NCBI RefSeq assembly: GCF_025499515.1
Contig: NZ_JAMKFA010000001.1
Location: 186,001-250,000, forward strand
Direction: 5' to 3'
Source: Flavobacterium odoriferum
Lineage (GTDB): Bacteria; Bacteroidota; Bacteroidia; Flavobacteriales; Flavobacteriaceae
Length of the DNA stretch: 64,000 nucleotides
Positions within the stretch are counted from its first letter, which is position 1. Each line of letters begins with the position of its first letter. The notes under the pieces are model-generated. The model was not told where the DNA came from and searched no databases. It worked only from the letters and a program-made list of their open reading frames with translations. The translations under genes were made by a program, and so were the position numbers. Positions 53,904 through 61,995 of the stretch are shown one piece after another.

Positions 53904-54485
53904 TTACTCCTGAACTATAGGAGCTCTCAACGATTCTAATACTGCTACAACTTCTCCTATTAATTCTGGATCAGTAACGCCGTTTAAACCAGCGGCTGCT
54001 CCTACATAACCAATAAACTTGTCGTAATCAGCATTATTAGATTTTTTACCCATACGTGGATTTTGTGCAGGATCGTGTGCTGCAACCATACCTAAACCAC
54101 TATATGTATTAGTTGCTCCTCCACCTGTATTAGCAGAAAAGAAATCTGTAAGGTTTTTACTTAAAATTGCAACATTTGTAGTGTTTCCGCTTAACGCTTC
54201 CGAAAGAACTGGTGCAAAATGTAGTCCTAAATTTCCTTCTTCACCTGCTAAAACATCAGAAACAATTAATGTAATTGTTGAATCTACAACCGAACGATAG
54301 CTTAAACGACCTTGTTCAATCATTTGACTAGGATTATTTGGGTCAGCAACCATTGTTGTTCCACCTAATTTTGCATACAAAGATGCTGGTTCAGCAGCTT
54401 TATCATCGTCGTCGTTACATGATGTTACAAACGCTCCTGATGCAATAAATAAAGCCACAAAGGCTAATTTTGAAAAATTTTTCAT
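53904..54485 (-). CDS. globin-like (truncated hemoglobin group I-like) lipoprotein
   Basis: The 193-residue protein has a lipoprotein signal with lipobox VTSC (Cys23). The mature part resembles truncated hemoglobins: SLYAKLGG at 35-42, and a C-terminal FIGYVGAAAGLNGVTDPELI then VVAVLESLR. His137 (GMVAAHDP) is in the expected place of the haem-binding proximal His. Most truncated globins are cytoplasmic, so a lipid-anchored one is unusual. It is downstream of the small membrane-anchored gene with an 18-bp gap. Confidence 0.65.
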   Translation of the reverse strand: MKNFSKLAFVALFIASGAFVTSCNDDDDKAAEPASLYAKLGGTTMVADPNNPSQMIEQGRLSYRSVVDSTITLIVSDVLAGEEGNLGLHFAPVLSEALSGNTTNVAILSKNLTDFFSANTGGGATNTYSGLGMVAAHDPAQNPRMGKKSNNADYDKFIGYVGAAAGLNGVTDPELIGEVVAVLESLRAPIVQE

Positions 54486-54503
54486 AGTAATAGTATTTGG
54501 AAA

Positions 54504-54941
54504 TTAATTAAAAATTCGTTGAATTCCTCTTGAAAATTTATAACTGAAACTATCTTCAGTCATGACCGGACAAGCGGTTTTGTTTTCTAATCCTTTTGGA
54601 AGTATATATCGTTCAGCTTTATAATCTCCTAAAGCTACTAACTGATTGTATATTTCTTCCGAATTGGCAATTTTAATATCATGAAAATAAACTAAAACAC
54701 CTGTTTCTATATTTAATCTGTCTGTTTTAACTCCTGGAATTTTTTTCAAATTTCTATGAATCTCTTTTGCTTTTAGCGAATCAATTGGCTCTTTGAAATC
54801 TATTCGACTAATTTGAAGCGATGCGTTATCTATGACCAGTGGTTTTGCAGTAGCAATATGGACTACTAAAACCAAAAAAAGCAGCACAAATATTCCGAGA
54901 ATACTTCCTACTATAATTTTGACTTTTTTATTAATTTTCAT
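54504..54941 (-). CDS. membrane-anchored protein of unknown function
   Basis: From the preferred start at 54941 the protein has 145 residues; a start at 54968 would add nine. An N-terminal transmembrane helix (about residues 5-30) is followed by a soluble domain with a beta-alpha-beta pattern (SRIDFKEPIDSLKAKEIHRN, then GVKTDRLNIETGVLVYF), like heavy-metal-associated folds but without a CxxC. A single Cys near the end lies in TACPVM. It is upstream of the globin-like lipoprotein gene. Confidence 0.6.
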   Translation of the reverse strand: MKINKKVKIIVGSILGIFVLLFLVLVVHIATAKPLVIDNASLQISRIDFKEPIDSLKAKEIHRNLKKIPGVKTDRLNIETGVLVYFHDIKIANSEEIYNQLVALGDYKAERYILPKGLENKTACPVMTEDSFSYKFSRGIQRIFN

Positions 54942-55037
54942 TTTTTGAGATTTTTTGTTTAGTTGCATTTACGAGAAGTAAATCGCCTTGGTTTTCTTAA
55001 AATGAAAAAAAAGTAAATTTTAACATTTGGGCATAAA

Positions 55038-55066
55038 AAAACCCAAGACAAATTATCTTGGGTTTT
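55038..55066 (-). terminator. terminator of the NTF2-like lipoprotein gene
   Basis: An 11-bp stem (aaaacccaaga with its complement) and short loop lie about 20 bp past the stop. Confidence 0.8.
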
Positions 55067-55086
55067 AATATTATTTCTGTTTATTC

Positions 55087-55587
55087 CTATTTCTTCTCGG
55101 AAAGAATTTTGTCTTCTAATGCTGATTTTATTTTTACTACTTCATCCATGTTGTCATTTGGAACGGTCATTGAAAGCACATAATGCTTAATTTTCCATTG
55201 TCCGTTTTCTTGAACCAAAACCCCTGAACCACGACAAATTTTCATTTGCGTACTCAATAATTCATCAAACCATACTGTTTTTCCGTTTTCACTAAAGTAG
55301 ATATTACGTTCAATAGCTTTAAAATTCCATGCTTTTCCTTTATCAAAATACGGTTTTGCAAAAGCTTGAAATTGTTTTTTGTTCCAATTTTCAGTGGCAT
55401 CTGTGCCAATATAAATAGATTCATCTGACATGGCTTCAAAATAGGCTTCGTAATTTGCAACCGCAGCCGCTTTATGCCAGTTGTCTAAAATGGTAGTGAT
55501 GTTTTGTTTTTCTGATTGTAGTTTCTCTTCGCATGGTTTGCAGGAGAAAACGAGTGTTACTAAAAGTAGGATGGTTAGTTTTTTCAT
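55087..55587 (-). CDS. SnoaL/NTF2-like lipoprotein
   Basis: The 166-residue protein has a lipoprotein signal with lipobox VFSC (Cys16). The mature part is an NTF2-like alpha-beta fold (ITTILDNWHKAAAVANYEAYFEAM, then NGQWKIKHYVLSMTVP), as in SnoaL_3 proteins. Many such proteins bind small molecules or have unknown functions. It lies directly after the aldehyde dehydrogenase gene (1-bp gap) and is probably co-transcribed. Confidence 0.85.
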   Translation of the reverse strand: MKKLTILLLVTLVFSCKPCEEKLQSEKQNITTILDNWHKAAAVANYEAYFEAMSDESIYIGTDATENWNKKQFQAFAKPYFDKGKAWNFKAIERNIYFSENGKTVWFDELLSTQMKICRGSGVLVQENGQWKIKHYVLSMTVPNDNMDEVVKIKSALEDKILSEKK

Positions 55588-55588
55588 T

Positions 55589-56878
55589 TTAAAAAGTATT
55601 AATTATTATAGTTTTCACATTCACAAATTCTTTAATGCCGTCTTCTGCTAATTCTCTTCCGTAACCTGATTTTTTGATACCTCCAAAAGGTAATCTTGGG
55701 TCGGATTTTACCATATCATTGATAAAAACAGCACCTTCGTTAAAAGCTGAAATCTTGGTTTTGATAAAATCAATGTCTTGAGTAAAGATAGAAACTCCCA
55801 AACCAAATTCCGATTGATTACTTAATTTAATTGCTTCTTCAATAGTTTTGAAAGTTATGATGGCAGCCACAGGTCCGAACGTTTCTTCTTTGAAAACAGG
55901 CATTTCTGTTGTTACGTTTGTTAAAATTGTTGGTTCATAGAAAGCGTCTTTTCCGTTTCCTCCTACAATTAACTTAGCTCCCATTTGAATTGATTTTTGA
56001 ACTTGAAGCTCTAACTCTTCTGCCAAATCAACTCTCGCAAGCGAACCGATTTGTGTTTCTTTATCTAACGGATTTCCAGTTTTTAAATTTTGAATAGCAA
56101 CTTTGAATTTTGCCACAAACTCATCAACAATCTTTTCATGAACTAAAAAGCGTTTCGCTGCGATACAACTTTGACCTGCATTTTGCATTCGTGCTTTAAC
56201 GGCTGTTGCTACTGCTTTTTCTAAATTGGCATCTTCTAAAACGATGAAGGCATTGCTTCCGCCTAGTTCTAATACGCATTTTTTTAAATGTTTTCCAGCT
56301 TCGGTGGCAACTGCGATTCCGGCTTGTTCGCTACCTGTTAAGGAAACGGCTTTAATAATTGGATTAGCGATAACTTTGGCTACTTCGCTACTTGGAATTG
56401 GTAAATCTTGATAACAGCCTCTTGGAAAACTTGCTTTTTCAAATATTTCTTGAATTAATTGGGCTGATTTAGGAACATTGCTTGCGTGTTTTACTACAAC
56501 TGTATTTCCTGCAATTAGTGTTGGAACAGCAAATCGGAAAACTTGCCAAAACGGAAAATTCCATGGCATTACACCTAAAATTACACCTAAAGGTTCGTAG
56601 GTGACAAAACTTTCTGAAGCATCGGTTTTTATGTTTTTTGTGGCTAAAAAGGTTTCGGCATTTTCGTAATAGTAATTACACAAAAGGGCACATTTTTCAA
56701 CCTCAGCAATGGCTTGCGAAATGGGTTTGTGCATTTCGGTGGTGATGCAAGTTGCATATTTCTCTTTGTTTTCTAAAAGTAATTGAGCTAATTGAGGCAA
56801 AAAAGAAATTCGATTTTGAATACTTAAATTACGCCAAGAAAGCTGTGTGTTTTCTGAAACTTTTAAAAGATTTTGCAT
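55589..56878 (-). CDS. NAD(P)-dependent aldehyde dehydrogenase (succinate-semialdehyde type)
   Basis: The 429-residue enzyme has the catalytic Cys238 (NAGQSC) and Glu205 (LELGG), with the cofactor region VMPWNFPFWQ at 103-112. The sequence resembles succinate-semialdehyde dehydrogenases of the GabD/YneI type, but it is about 20-50 residues shorter than many. It oxidises an aldehyde to an acid with NAD(P). The exact substrate is open. It is the first gene of the unit with the NTF2-like lipoprotein. Confidence 0.9.
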   Translation of the reverse strand: MQNLLKVSENTQLSWRNLSIQNRISFLPQLAQLLLENKEKYATCITTEMHKPISQAIAEVEKCALLCNYYYENAETFLATKNIKTDASESFVTYEPLGVILGVMPWNFPFWQVFRFAVPTLIAGNTVVVKHASNVPKSAQLIQEIFEKASFPRGCYQDLPIPSSEVAKVIANPIIKAVSLTGSEQAGIAVATEAGKHLKKCVLELGGSNAFIVLEDANLEKAVATAVKARMQNAGQSCIAAKRFLVHEKIVDEFVAKFKVAIQNLKTGNPLDKETQIGSLARVDLAEELELQVQKSIQMGAKLIVGGNGKDAFYEPTILTNVTTEMPVFKEETFGPVAAIITFKTIEEAIKLSNQSEFGLGVSIFTQDIDFIKTKISAFNEGAVFINDMVKSDPRLPFGGIKKSGYGRELAEDGIKEFVNVKTIIINTF

Positions 56879-56926
56879 GCTGAAAGGTTTTTGTAAAAAT
56901 ACTAATTTTAATTGAAAACGAGGTTC

Positions 56927-57022
56927 GCGTTAGGGATGGAAGAGGAAATCCTTTATTTGTAAAATTGCCAAATTTTATAAATAAAGATTGCAACGTACAG
57001 CCCGCCCCTTGTGGGAACGCCC
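56927..57022 (+). ncRNA. candidate structured RNA/element (multi-helix)
   Basis: Four nested helices can be drawn: GCGTT (56927-56931) with AACGC (57016-57020), GGAT with ATCC near 56934-56950, a 16-bp hairpin (56951-56966 with 56971-56986, one mismatch), and CCC-TTGT-GGG (57006-57015). The patch is GC-rich in an AT-rich intergenic region. It resembles a repeated flavobacterial intergenic motif I recall, but no search was done; type and strand are uncertain. Confidence 0.5.
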
Positions 57023-57041
57023 AAATTAAAAAAGGAAATGA

Positions 57042-57049
57042 TATCTTTG
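57042..57049 (+). promoter_or_regulatory. -7 box of the 2OG-Fe(II) oxygenase gene
   Basis: TATCTTTG is a full TAnnTTTG match 26 bp before the start codon. No clear -33 is seen. Confidence 0.45.
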
Positions 57050-57074
57050 TACGATATTTTACAACGTAAATAAA

Positions 57075-57668
57075 ATGGAAGATTGTTTTGAAACCTTAAT
57101 TTCGAGTTATTTGGATTCGAAAGTAGGCATTGTAGAACATTTTGTATCGGAAGAATTAGCGCAACATTTGGTAAAGAGATTGTTTGAATTGAAAGAACAA
57201 AATTTATTGAAAGCCGCTGGAATAGGAAATGCCGCAAAATTAACTCAAAATTCGGCGATACGAAGCGATGCAATTTATTGGTTAGACCGAGCGAATAATA
57301 ATGAATATGAAAATGCATTTTTAGATCAAGTAGATGCTTTTGTGGCGTATTTGAACCGCAGTTGTTATACTGGAATTACGGGTTATGAATTTCATTTTGC
57401 GTTGTTTGATAAAGGCAGTTTTTACCGAAAACATTTAGATCAATTTCAAGATAATTCAAGCCGACAGTTTTCGATGATTACCTATTTGAACGAAAATTGG
57501 CAACCTGAAGATGGTGGTGAATTATGTATTTATGATGGCGATGTTACTCAAAAAGTAGCTCCAACGAATAGAAAAACGGTTTTTTTTAAGAGTAATGAAT
57601 TGGTTCATGAAGTTTTGGAAACTAATAAACCTCGATTGAGCGTTACGGGTTGGTTGAGAAGAGATTAA
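57075..57668 (+). CDS. 2OG-Fe(II) oxygenase
   Basis: The 197-residue protein is a prolyl 4-hydroxylase-like dioxygenase. The iron-binding facial triad is intact: H120 and D122 (KHLDQF) and H178 (LVHEV). Arg187 (RLSVTGW) binds 2-oxoglutarate. It probably hydroxylates an amino acid residue or small molecule, but the substrate is unknown. It has its own -7 box and a terminator downstream. Confidence 0.9.
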   Translation: MEDCFETLISSYLDSKVGIVEHFVSEELAQHLVKRLFELKEQNLLKAAGIGNAAKLTQNSAIRSDAIYWLDRANNNEYENAFLDQVDAFVAYLNRSCYTGITGYEFHFALFDKGSFYRKHLDQFQDNSSRQFSMITYLNENWQPEDGGELCIYDGDVTQKVAPTNRKTVFFKSNELVHEVLETNKPRLSVTGWLRRD

Positions 57669-57672
57669 AATA

Positions 57673-57703
57673 AAAAAACCGATACAAATTGTATCGGTTT
57701 TTT
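57673..57703. terminator. bidirectional terminator (oxygenase gene and tRNA array)
   Basis: A perfect 13-bp stem (57673-57685 with 57691-57703) and 5-nt loop lie between the oxygenase stop and the first tRNA-Asn. Confidence 0.85.
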
Positions 57704-57707
57704 GTCG

Positions 57708-57781
57708 CTCCCCCTCTTGGGCTCGAACCAAGGACCCTCTGATTAACAGTCAGATGCTCTAACCTACTGAGCTAAGGAGGA
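57708..57781 (-). tRNA. tRNA-Asn(GTT), copy 4 in transcription order
   Basis: A 74-nt tRNA with anticodon GTT, GGTTCGAGCC T-loop and a full 7-bp acceptor stem TCCTCCT/AGGGGGA. The D-loop has AGTAGG where the other copies have AGTTGG. CCA is not encoded. Confidence 0.95.
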
Positions 57782-57817
57782 ATCACCTCAAAGGTTTATA
57801 TTGTGCTTAAAAGTTTG

Positions 57818-57891
57818 CTCCCCCTCTTGGGCTCGAACCAAGGACCCTCTGATTAACAGTCAGATGCTCTAACCAACTGAGCTAAGGAGGA
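57818..57891 (-). tRNA. tRNA-Asn(GTT), copy 3 in transcription order
   Basis: A 74-nt tRNA with intact acceptor, anticodon (TCTGA with TCAGA) and T stems; anticodon GTT. It is the least changed copy of the array. Confidence 0.96.
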
Positions 57892-57927
57892 ATCACCTCA
57901 AAGGTTTATATTGTGCTTAAAAGTTTG

Positions 57928-58001
57928 CTCCCCCTCTTGGGCTCGAACCAAGGACCCTCTGATTAACAGTCTGTTGCTCTAACCAACTGAGCTAAGGAGG
58001 A
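57928..58001 (-). tRNA. tRNA-Asn(GTT), copy 2 in transcription order, with damaged anticodon stem
   Basis: The 5' side of the anticodon stem is ACAGA but the 3' side is TCAGA, giving A27-A43 and A29-A41 mismatches. Other copies have TCTGA. The anticodon GTT is unchanged. Function may be impaired. Confidence 0.85.
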
Positions 58002-58037
58002 ATCACCTCATAGGTTTATATTGTGCTTAAAAGTTTG

Positions 58038-58111
58038 CTCTCCCTCTTGGGCTCGAACCAAGGACCCTCTGATTAACAGTCAGATGCTCTAACCAACTGA
58101 GCTAAGGAGGA
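58038..58111 (-). tRNA. tRNA-Asn(GTT), copy 1 in transcription order, with acceptor mismatch
   Basis: The acceptor 3' strand reads AGGGAGA instead of AGGGGGA, giving a C3-A70 mismatch. Anticodon and other stems are intact. It is nearest to the promoter. Confidence 0.88.
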
Positions 58112-58135
58112 AGTTGTATATCTTTTAAGCGAGTG

Positions 58136-58165
58136 CAAATATAAACTGATTTTTTGTTATCGCAA
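58136..58165 (-). promoter_or_regulatory. promoter of the tRNA-Asn array
   Basis: The minus strand reads TTG (complement of 58163-58165) and TATATTTG (complement of 58136-58143), 19 bp apart, a full consensus match. Nothing else is downstream but the tRNA array. Confidence 0.75.
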
Positions 58166-58183
58166 ATTATTTTATTGAAAAAA

Positions 58184-59767
58184 TTACAAAAGTTTATCTA
58201 CTACTAATTGATAAATATCTTTTCCGAAAGTTAAAGCCATTAACGTCAATAAGATAATCATTCCAAAGGTTTGAACATAACCCGCAGCTTTGTCTGATAA
58301 TTTCTTACCTGTTATCATTTCAACGATTGTAAATAAAGCGTGCCCGCCATCTAATCCTGGGATTGGTAACAAGTTCATAAAAGCCAATCCGATTGAGAAT
58401 AAGGCGGTAAAATTCCATATAAATTCCCAATCCCAAGTGTCTGGCAAACGACGTGCAATTCCAATAGGACTTTGAACATGCTTATAAGCTTCTGTTTTTG
58501 GTCGTAAAATTAATTTGAATTGTTTCACGTTGTAAACTAATAATGCCCAAGATTCTTTTACAGCTGCAGGAACTGCTTGACTTATTGTCAAATCATTAAC
58601 CTTAGTATACATTACCTCAGCCGTTTTATCATTAAAACCTATTCCTAAGGTGCCTTTTTTGGAAACCGTAGCAATAATAGTCTTTGTAGCATCTTCTCTA
58701 ATTATTTCAATACTAACTTTTTCGCCTTTTCTAGTGCTTACAAATTGTTTAAAGTCTTTTACATTATTTATTGGTAAATTATTTACCCCTTTTATAATGT
58801 CCCCGAATTCAATTCCAGCTTTTTCAGCTGCAGAATTTTCTTCAATTTGATTTACAACAGCATTTTTAAATTGATAGTTTGGAGCAATAAAAAAAGAACT
58901 ATTTAACCCTATTTTCCCTTCACTATCAACCTTTACAGAAACTATTAATTCTTTGTTTTCTCTTTTTACTATTACATCAACAGATTTATTTTTATTGTTT
59001 TTCAACTCATCGGTAAACTGATCGAAATACTGAAACTTTTTGTCACCAATTCCTACAAACTCATCAAATCTTTTAAAAACAGAATTAACCCCAACAGAAT
59101 CAATAAAAGCATCAGAAATAGTTCTTCTTGCAGCTATAAATCCTTTCCCTTCTTTACTGATAATTTCACCCTTCATTTCGTCGGTTAAAATCACATCAAC
59201 TTTATCGCCATTACGTTCTACCTCAACTTTATCGCCTAATAAAACATCTAATGTCATTCGGTTAAAACTTGGCTGGTGTTTTCCGTCTACTGAAAGAATT
59301 TTATCTCCATTTCTAAATCCTGCTTTCTGTCCTACTTCGCCAAAAGCCAATCCGTTTTCTTGAATTTTTGCTGTTGAAATGAATTTTTGCCCAACAGTTG
59401 AATACATAATTGTAAAAATCAACCAAGCCAAAATTATATTCACAATTATTCCACCTAACATAATAATTAAACGCTGCCAGGCTGGTTTTGAACGGAATTC
59501 CCAAGGTTGAGCTTCTGCGTTCATTTGTTCAGTGTCCATACTTTCATCAATCATTCCAGAAAGTTTTACATAACCTCCTAATGGCAACCAACCAATTCCC
59601 CATTCAGTTTCACCGATTTTCTTTTTAACTAAAGAAAAACCAGCATCCATAAACAAATAAAATTTCTCTACACGTACCTTAAACATCTTGGCTGTAATGT
59701 AGTGACCAAACTCGTGAAGAATTACTAAAACGGATAATATGAATAATATTTGAGCTACTTGAATCAT
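58184..59767 (-). CDS. rseP: RIP metalloprotease RseP
   Basis: The 527-residue membrane protease has the zinc motif HEFGH at residues 18-22 in the first helix, and the second motif LLPIPGLDGGH near the C-terminus. Two PDZ-like domains lie between (around residues 125-210 and 305-375). Site-2 proteases cut anti-sigma factors or signal peptides in the membrane. The inserted segment between the PDZ domains makes it longer than many RseP proteins. It is probably monocistronic. Confidence 0.93.
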   Translation of the reverse strand: MIQVAQILFILSVLVILHEFGHYITAKMFKVRVEKFYLFMDAGFSLVKKKIGETEWGIGWLPLGGYVKLSGMIDESMDTEQMNAEAQPWEFRSKPAWQRLIIMLGGIIVNIILAWLIFTIMYSTVGQKFISTAKIQENGLAFGEVGQKAGFRNGDKILSVDGKHQPSFNRMTLDVLLGDKVEVERNGDKVDVILTDEMKGEIISKEGKGFIAARRTISDAFIDSVGVNSVFKRFDEFVGIGDKKFQYFDQFTDELKNNKNKSVDVIVKRENKELIVSVKVDSEGKIGLNSSFFIAPNYQFKNAVVNQIEENSAAEKAGIEFGDIIKGVNNLPINNVKDFKQFVSTRKGEKVSIEIIREDATKTIIATVSKKGTLGIGFNDKTAEVMYTKVNDLTISQAVPAAVKESWALLVYNVKQFKLILRPKTEAYKHVQSPIGIARRLPDTWDWEFIWNFTALFSIGLAFMNLLPIPGLDGGHALFTIVEMITGKKLSDKAAGYVQTFGMIILLTLMALTFGKDIYQLVVDKLL

Positions 59768-59837
59768 TTTAATGCTTTTATTTAAACGACAAAAGTAAGG
59801 TTTTCACCTTACTTTACATCATATTTTTATAGTTGGA

Positions 59838-61769
59838 CTATTTTTTTATAAAATTTTTATGAATTACACCTTCCGAAGTAGTGATTTTAATCAGATGCAA
59901 TCCTGCAGATAATTCGGCTACAGAAAAATCATTAGCGTCTTTTGTATCTACTAATTGCCCTAACGTATTATAAATTTCAACTTTTTCTAATTGAATCGTT
60001 GTTGGCATCATAATATGCAAAACATCATTTGCTGGATTTGGGTAAATCGTAATGGTTTGCTCTAGATCGAAAGACTCGTTTGCCAAAGTAGCCACATTAT
60101 TTTTCGAAATAATGTGTTTGTTCGGATCAAAAGTCACTCCAGTAACTACAAAAGGAACCGGAACTATAAATTCTTGTCCGTTTGAAGTATGACTTACAAC
60201 CACATCATGCGTTAATCCACCAGCACCAGACAATCTGATTTCTAAAGGCATTTCAAAAAAAGAAACACTTGCATTTGACTGTGATTGGTTAACAGTAATT
60301 TTTGCTTGACCTGCTCCCCAATTTTGTGCATTAACCGTATAAGTTGGATAGCCTTGTAGGTAAACCCAGTCGTTAAAAAACTCTGTTAAACTACTTCCGT
60401 GCACAGCTTCTAATTGCGATTTTAGATCTGTAGTAACAGCATAGCCAAACGCTAAATTAGGAGCGTTCAAATAATTTTGAAGTGCTTGAAAAAAATTCGC
60501 ATCACCCATAACCCAGCGCAACATATGTGTCACCATAGACCCTTTGTTATAAGATAATCTTGAACTAAAAATTCTGTTTACATCCTCGGCTTCGGTGTCG
60601 GTTAAATAAACTGCTCCTCCTGTTTGTGAGGTAATACTTGATATTTTACTGTTTTTCCATGAAACAAATGCTGCATCTCCATCTAACTCTTCAACTACAA
60701 TTCCGGCTGTATATTCTGTTAAGCCTTCATTCAACCAGATATCTTTCCAAGTCCCGCAGGTAACTTTATTTCCAAACCATTGGTGTCCTAATTCATGTGC
60801 GATTAAACTTCTGCTCCACCCTCCCATTGACGACATTGTAGTGTGCTCCATTCCTCCACCCCAACTAAATTGAACATGGCCATATTGCTCACTTCTGTAT
60901 GGATATGGTCCAAATTTTTCTTCAAACACATTCATTATTGGCACTGTTTGATTAATTGCATTTTGAACCGTTACAGTATTGCTTTCTGGATATAAATAGT
61001 TGTTTATTGGAAAAAACGGACTCGCAACAGTACCTAAACCAGCCTGAATATTATAGGTGGCATAATTAGTAACATTTAATGAAATTAAATAAGCCGGAAT
61101 AGGATAATTGTGATGAAAATGCCTTGTTACATTTCCACTAGAAGTTGTTGAACTTTGTAATAAACCATTTGATACACCAATATAAGCATCAGGACATGTT
61201 ATATAAATATCAACACTATCAATTTTATCATTTAAATCTTGTTTGCATGGCCACCAATCTCTAGCTCCAAAAGGCTCTGAAAGTGTAAAAATTACTGGAG
61301 TCCCACTATGAGTTGTTTGTGTAAATGCAGCTTCAGCATCTGATGGAACACCTGAATAGTTAATTACAACTGTAGCTGAATTTCCAGCATTTAATAATGA
61401 TGGTAACGTTATTACCAATTCATTTGATGTGTTTTGAACAAAAGCTAATGGGCTTCCACCTAATGTCACAGTACTCACAGTCAATTCGTTTGTTAAATCA
61501 AAAACAACAGAATTCATTGGAGATAATGCCGTAAAAGTAGAAGTTACTTGACCCGAAATAAAATCAACCGCTGGATTGACTGTAAAACGCAATTCATGAT
61601 AAGTTAAGTCATAATTCAAAGTATTTGGATTTACAGCAAAGGCTTGTAAAGAGGAAGCCGATTTCATTTCAGCTTCAACCATTTGTTCAAAATCAATCTC
61701 TTCGGTTTGGGCAAAACCAAAAATTCCTGAAATAAGAATTAGACAAAAAGTAATTTTTTTCATTTTCAT
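59838..61769 (-). CDS. T9SS-secreted M1 family aminopeptidase
   Basis: The 643-residue protein has a signal peptide (MKMKKITFCLILISGIFGFAQ). The M1 zinc motif HELGH (325-329) is followed by Glu348 (NEG), matching HExxH-x18-E, and the substrate motif GGGMEH is at 304-309. The last 80 or so residues are a T9SS sorting domain (IYPNPANDVLHIMM, then VEIYNTLGQLVD, GLHLIKIT). It probably degrades peptides outside the cell. A start at Met3 is also possible. Confidence 0.93.
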   Translation of the reverse strand: MKMKKITFCLILISGIFGFAQTEEIDFEQMVEAEMKSASSLQAFAVNPNTLNYDLTYHELRFTVNPAVDFISGQVTSTFTALSPMNSVVFDLTNELTVSTVTLGGSPLAFVQNTSNELVITLPSLLNAGNSATVVINYSGVPSDAEAAFTQTTHSGTPVIFTLSEPFGARDWWPCKQDLNDKIDSVDIYITCPDAYIGVSNGLLQSSTTSSGNVTRHFHHNYPIPAYLISLNVTNYATYNIQAGLGTVASPFFPINNYLYPESNTVTVQNAINQTVPIMNVFEEKFGPYPYRSEQYGHVQFSWGGGMEHTTMSSMGGWSRSLIAHELGHQWFGNKVTCGTWKDIWLNEGLTEYTAGIVVEELDGDAAFVSWKNSKISSITSQTGGAVYLTDTEAEDVNRIFSSRLSYNKGSMVTHMLRWVMGDANFFQALQNYLNAPNLAFGYAVTTDLKSQLEAVHGSSLTEFFNDWVYLQGYPTYTVNAQNWGAGQAKITVNQSQSNASVSFFEMPLEIRLSGAGGLTHDVVVSHTSNGQEFIVPVPFVVTGVTFDPNKHIISKNNVATLANESFDLEQTITIYPNPANDVLHIMMPTTIQLEKVEIYNTLGQLVDTKDANDFSVAELSAGLHLIKITTSEGVIHKNFIKK

Positions 61770-61965
61770 GTAGGTTTTAAATTCTGGGCATAATTTTGTT
61801 AAAAGAAAAATTATTTCTTAGTAACAATAAATTTGTTTTTAAATAAAAATTTAGCGAATATAGTACAAAATGTTTAATTTTTAAGCAATTTATCACTGAA
61901 TTTCATATATATACGTAAACCTAATAGCATTTCGTTTTTTTATAGATTTTCTAAATCCAATTTCT

Positions 61966-61973
61966 TAAATTTG
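61966..61973 (+). promoter_or_regulatory. -7 box of serS
   Basis: TAAATTTG is a full TAnnTTTG match 23 bp before the start. The -33 region is weak (TAG at 61943-61945, 20-bp spacer). Confidence 0.45.
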
Positions 61974-61995
61974 CAACCTTAAAATCCTATATATT

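Larger units (their letters stand above)
57708..58111 (-). repeat. tandem array of four 110-bp tRNA-Asn units
   Basis: Each unit is a 74-nt tRNA plus a 36-bp spacer. Units start at 57708, 57818, 57928 and 58038, and spacers are identical except for one base in the third. This is a recent tandem duplication. Confidence 0.95.

Noticed and set aside
57708..58111. Regular 110-bp repeats looked at first like a CRISPR-type array
   Set aside because: The repeated parts fold as tRNA-Asn with anticodon GTT, and the spacers are identical rather than unique.
61770..61995. Gap between the M1 peptidase and serS genes
   Set aside because: Apart from the serS -7 box no further gene, RNA or repeat could be supported.
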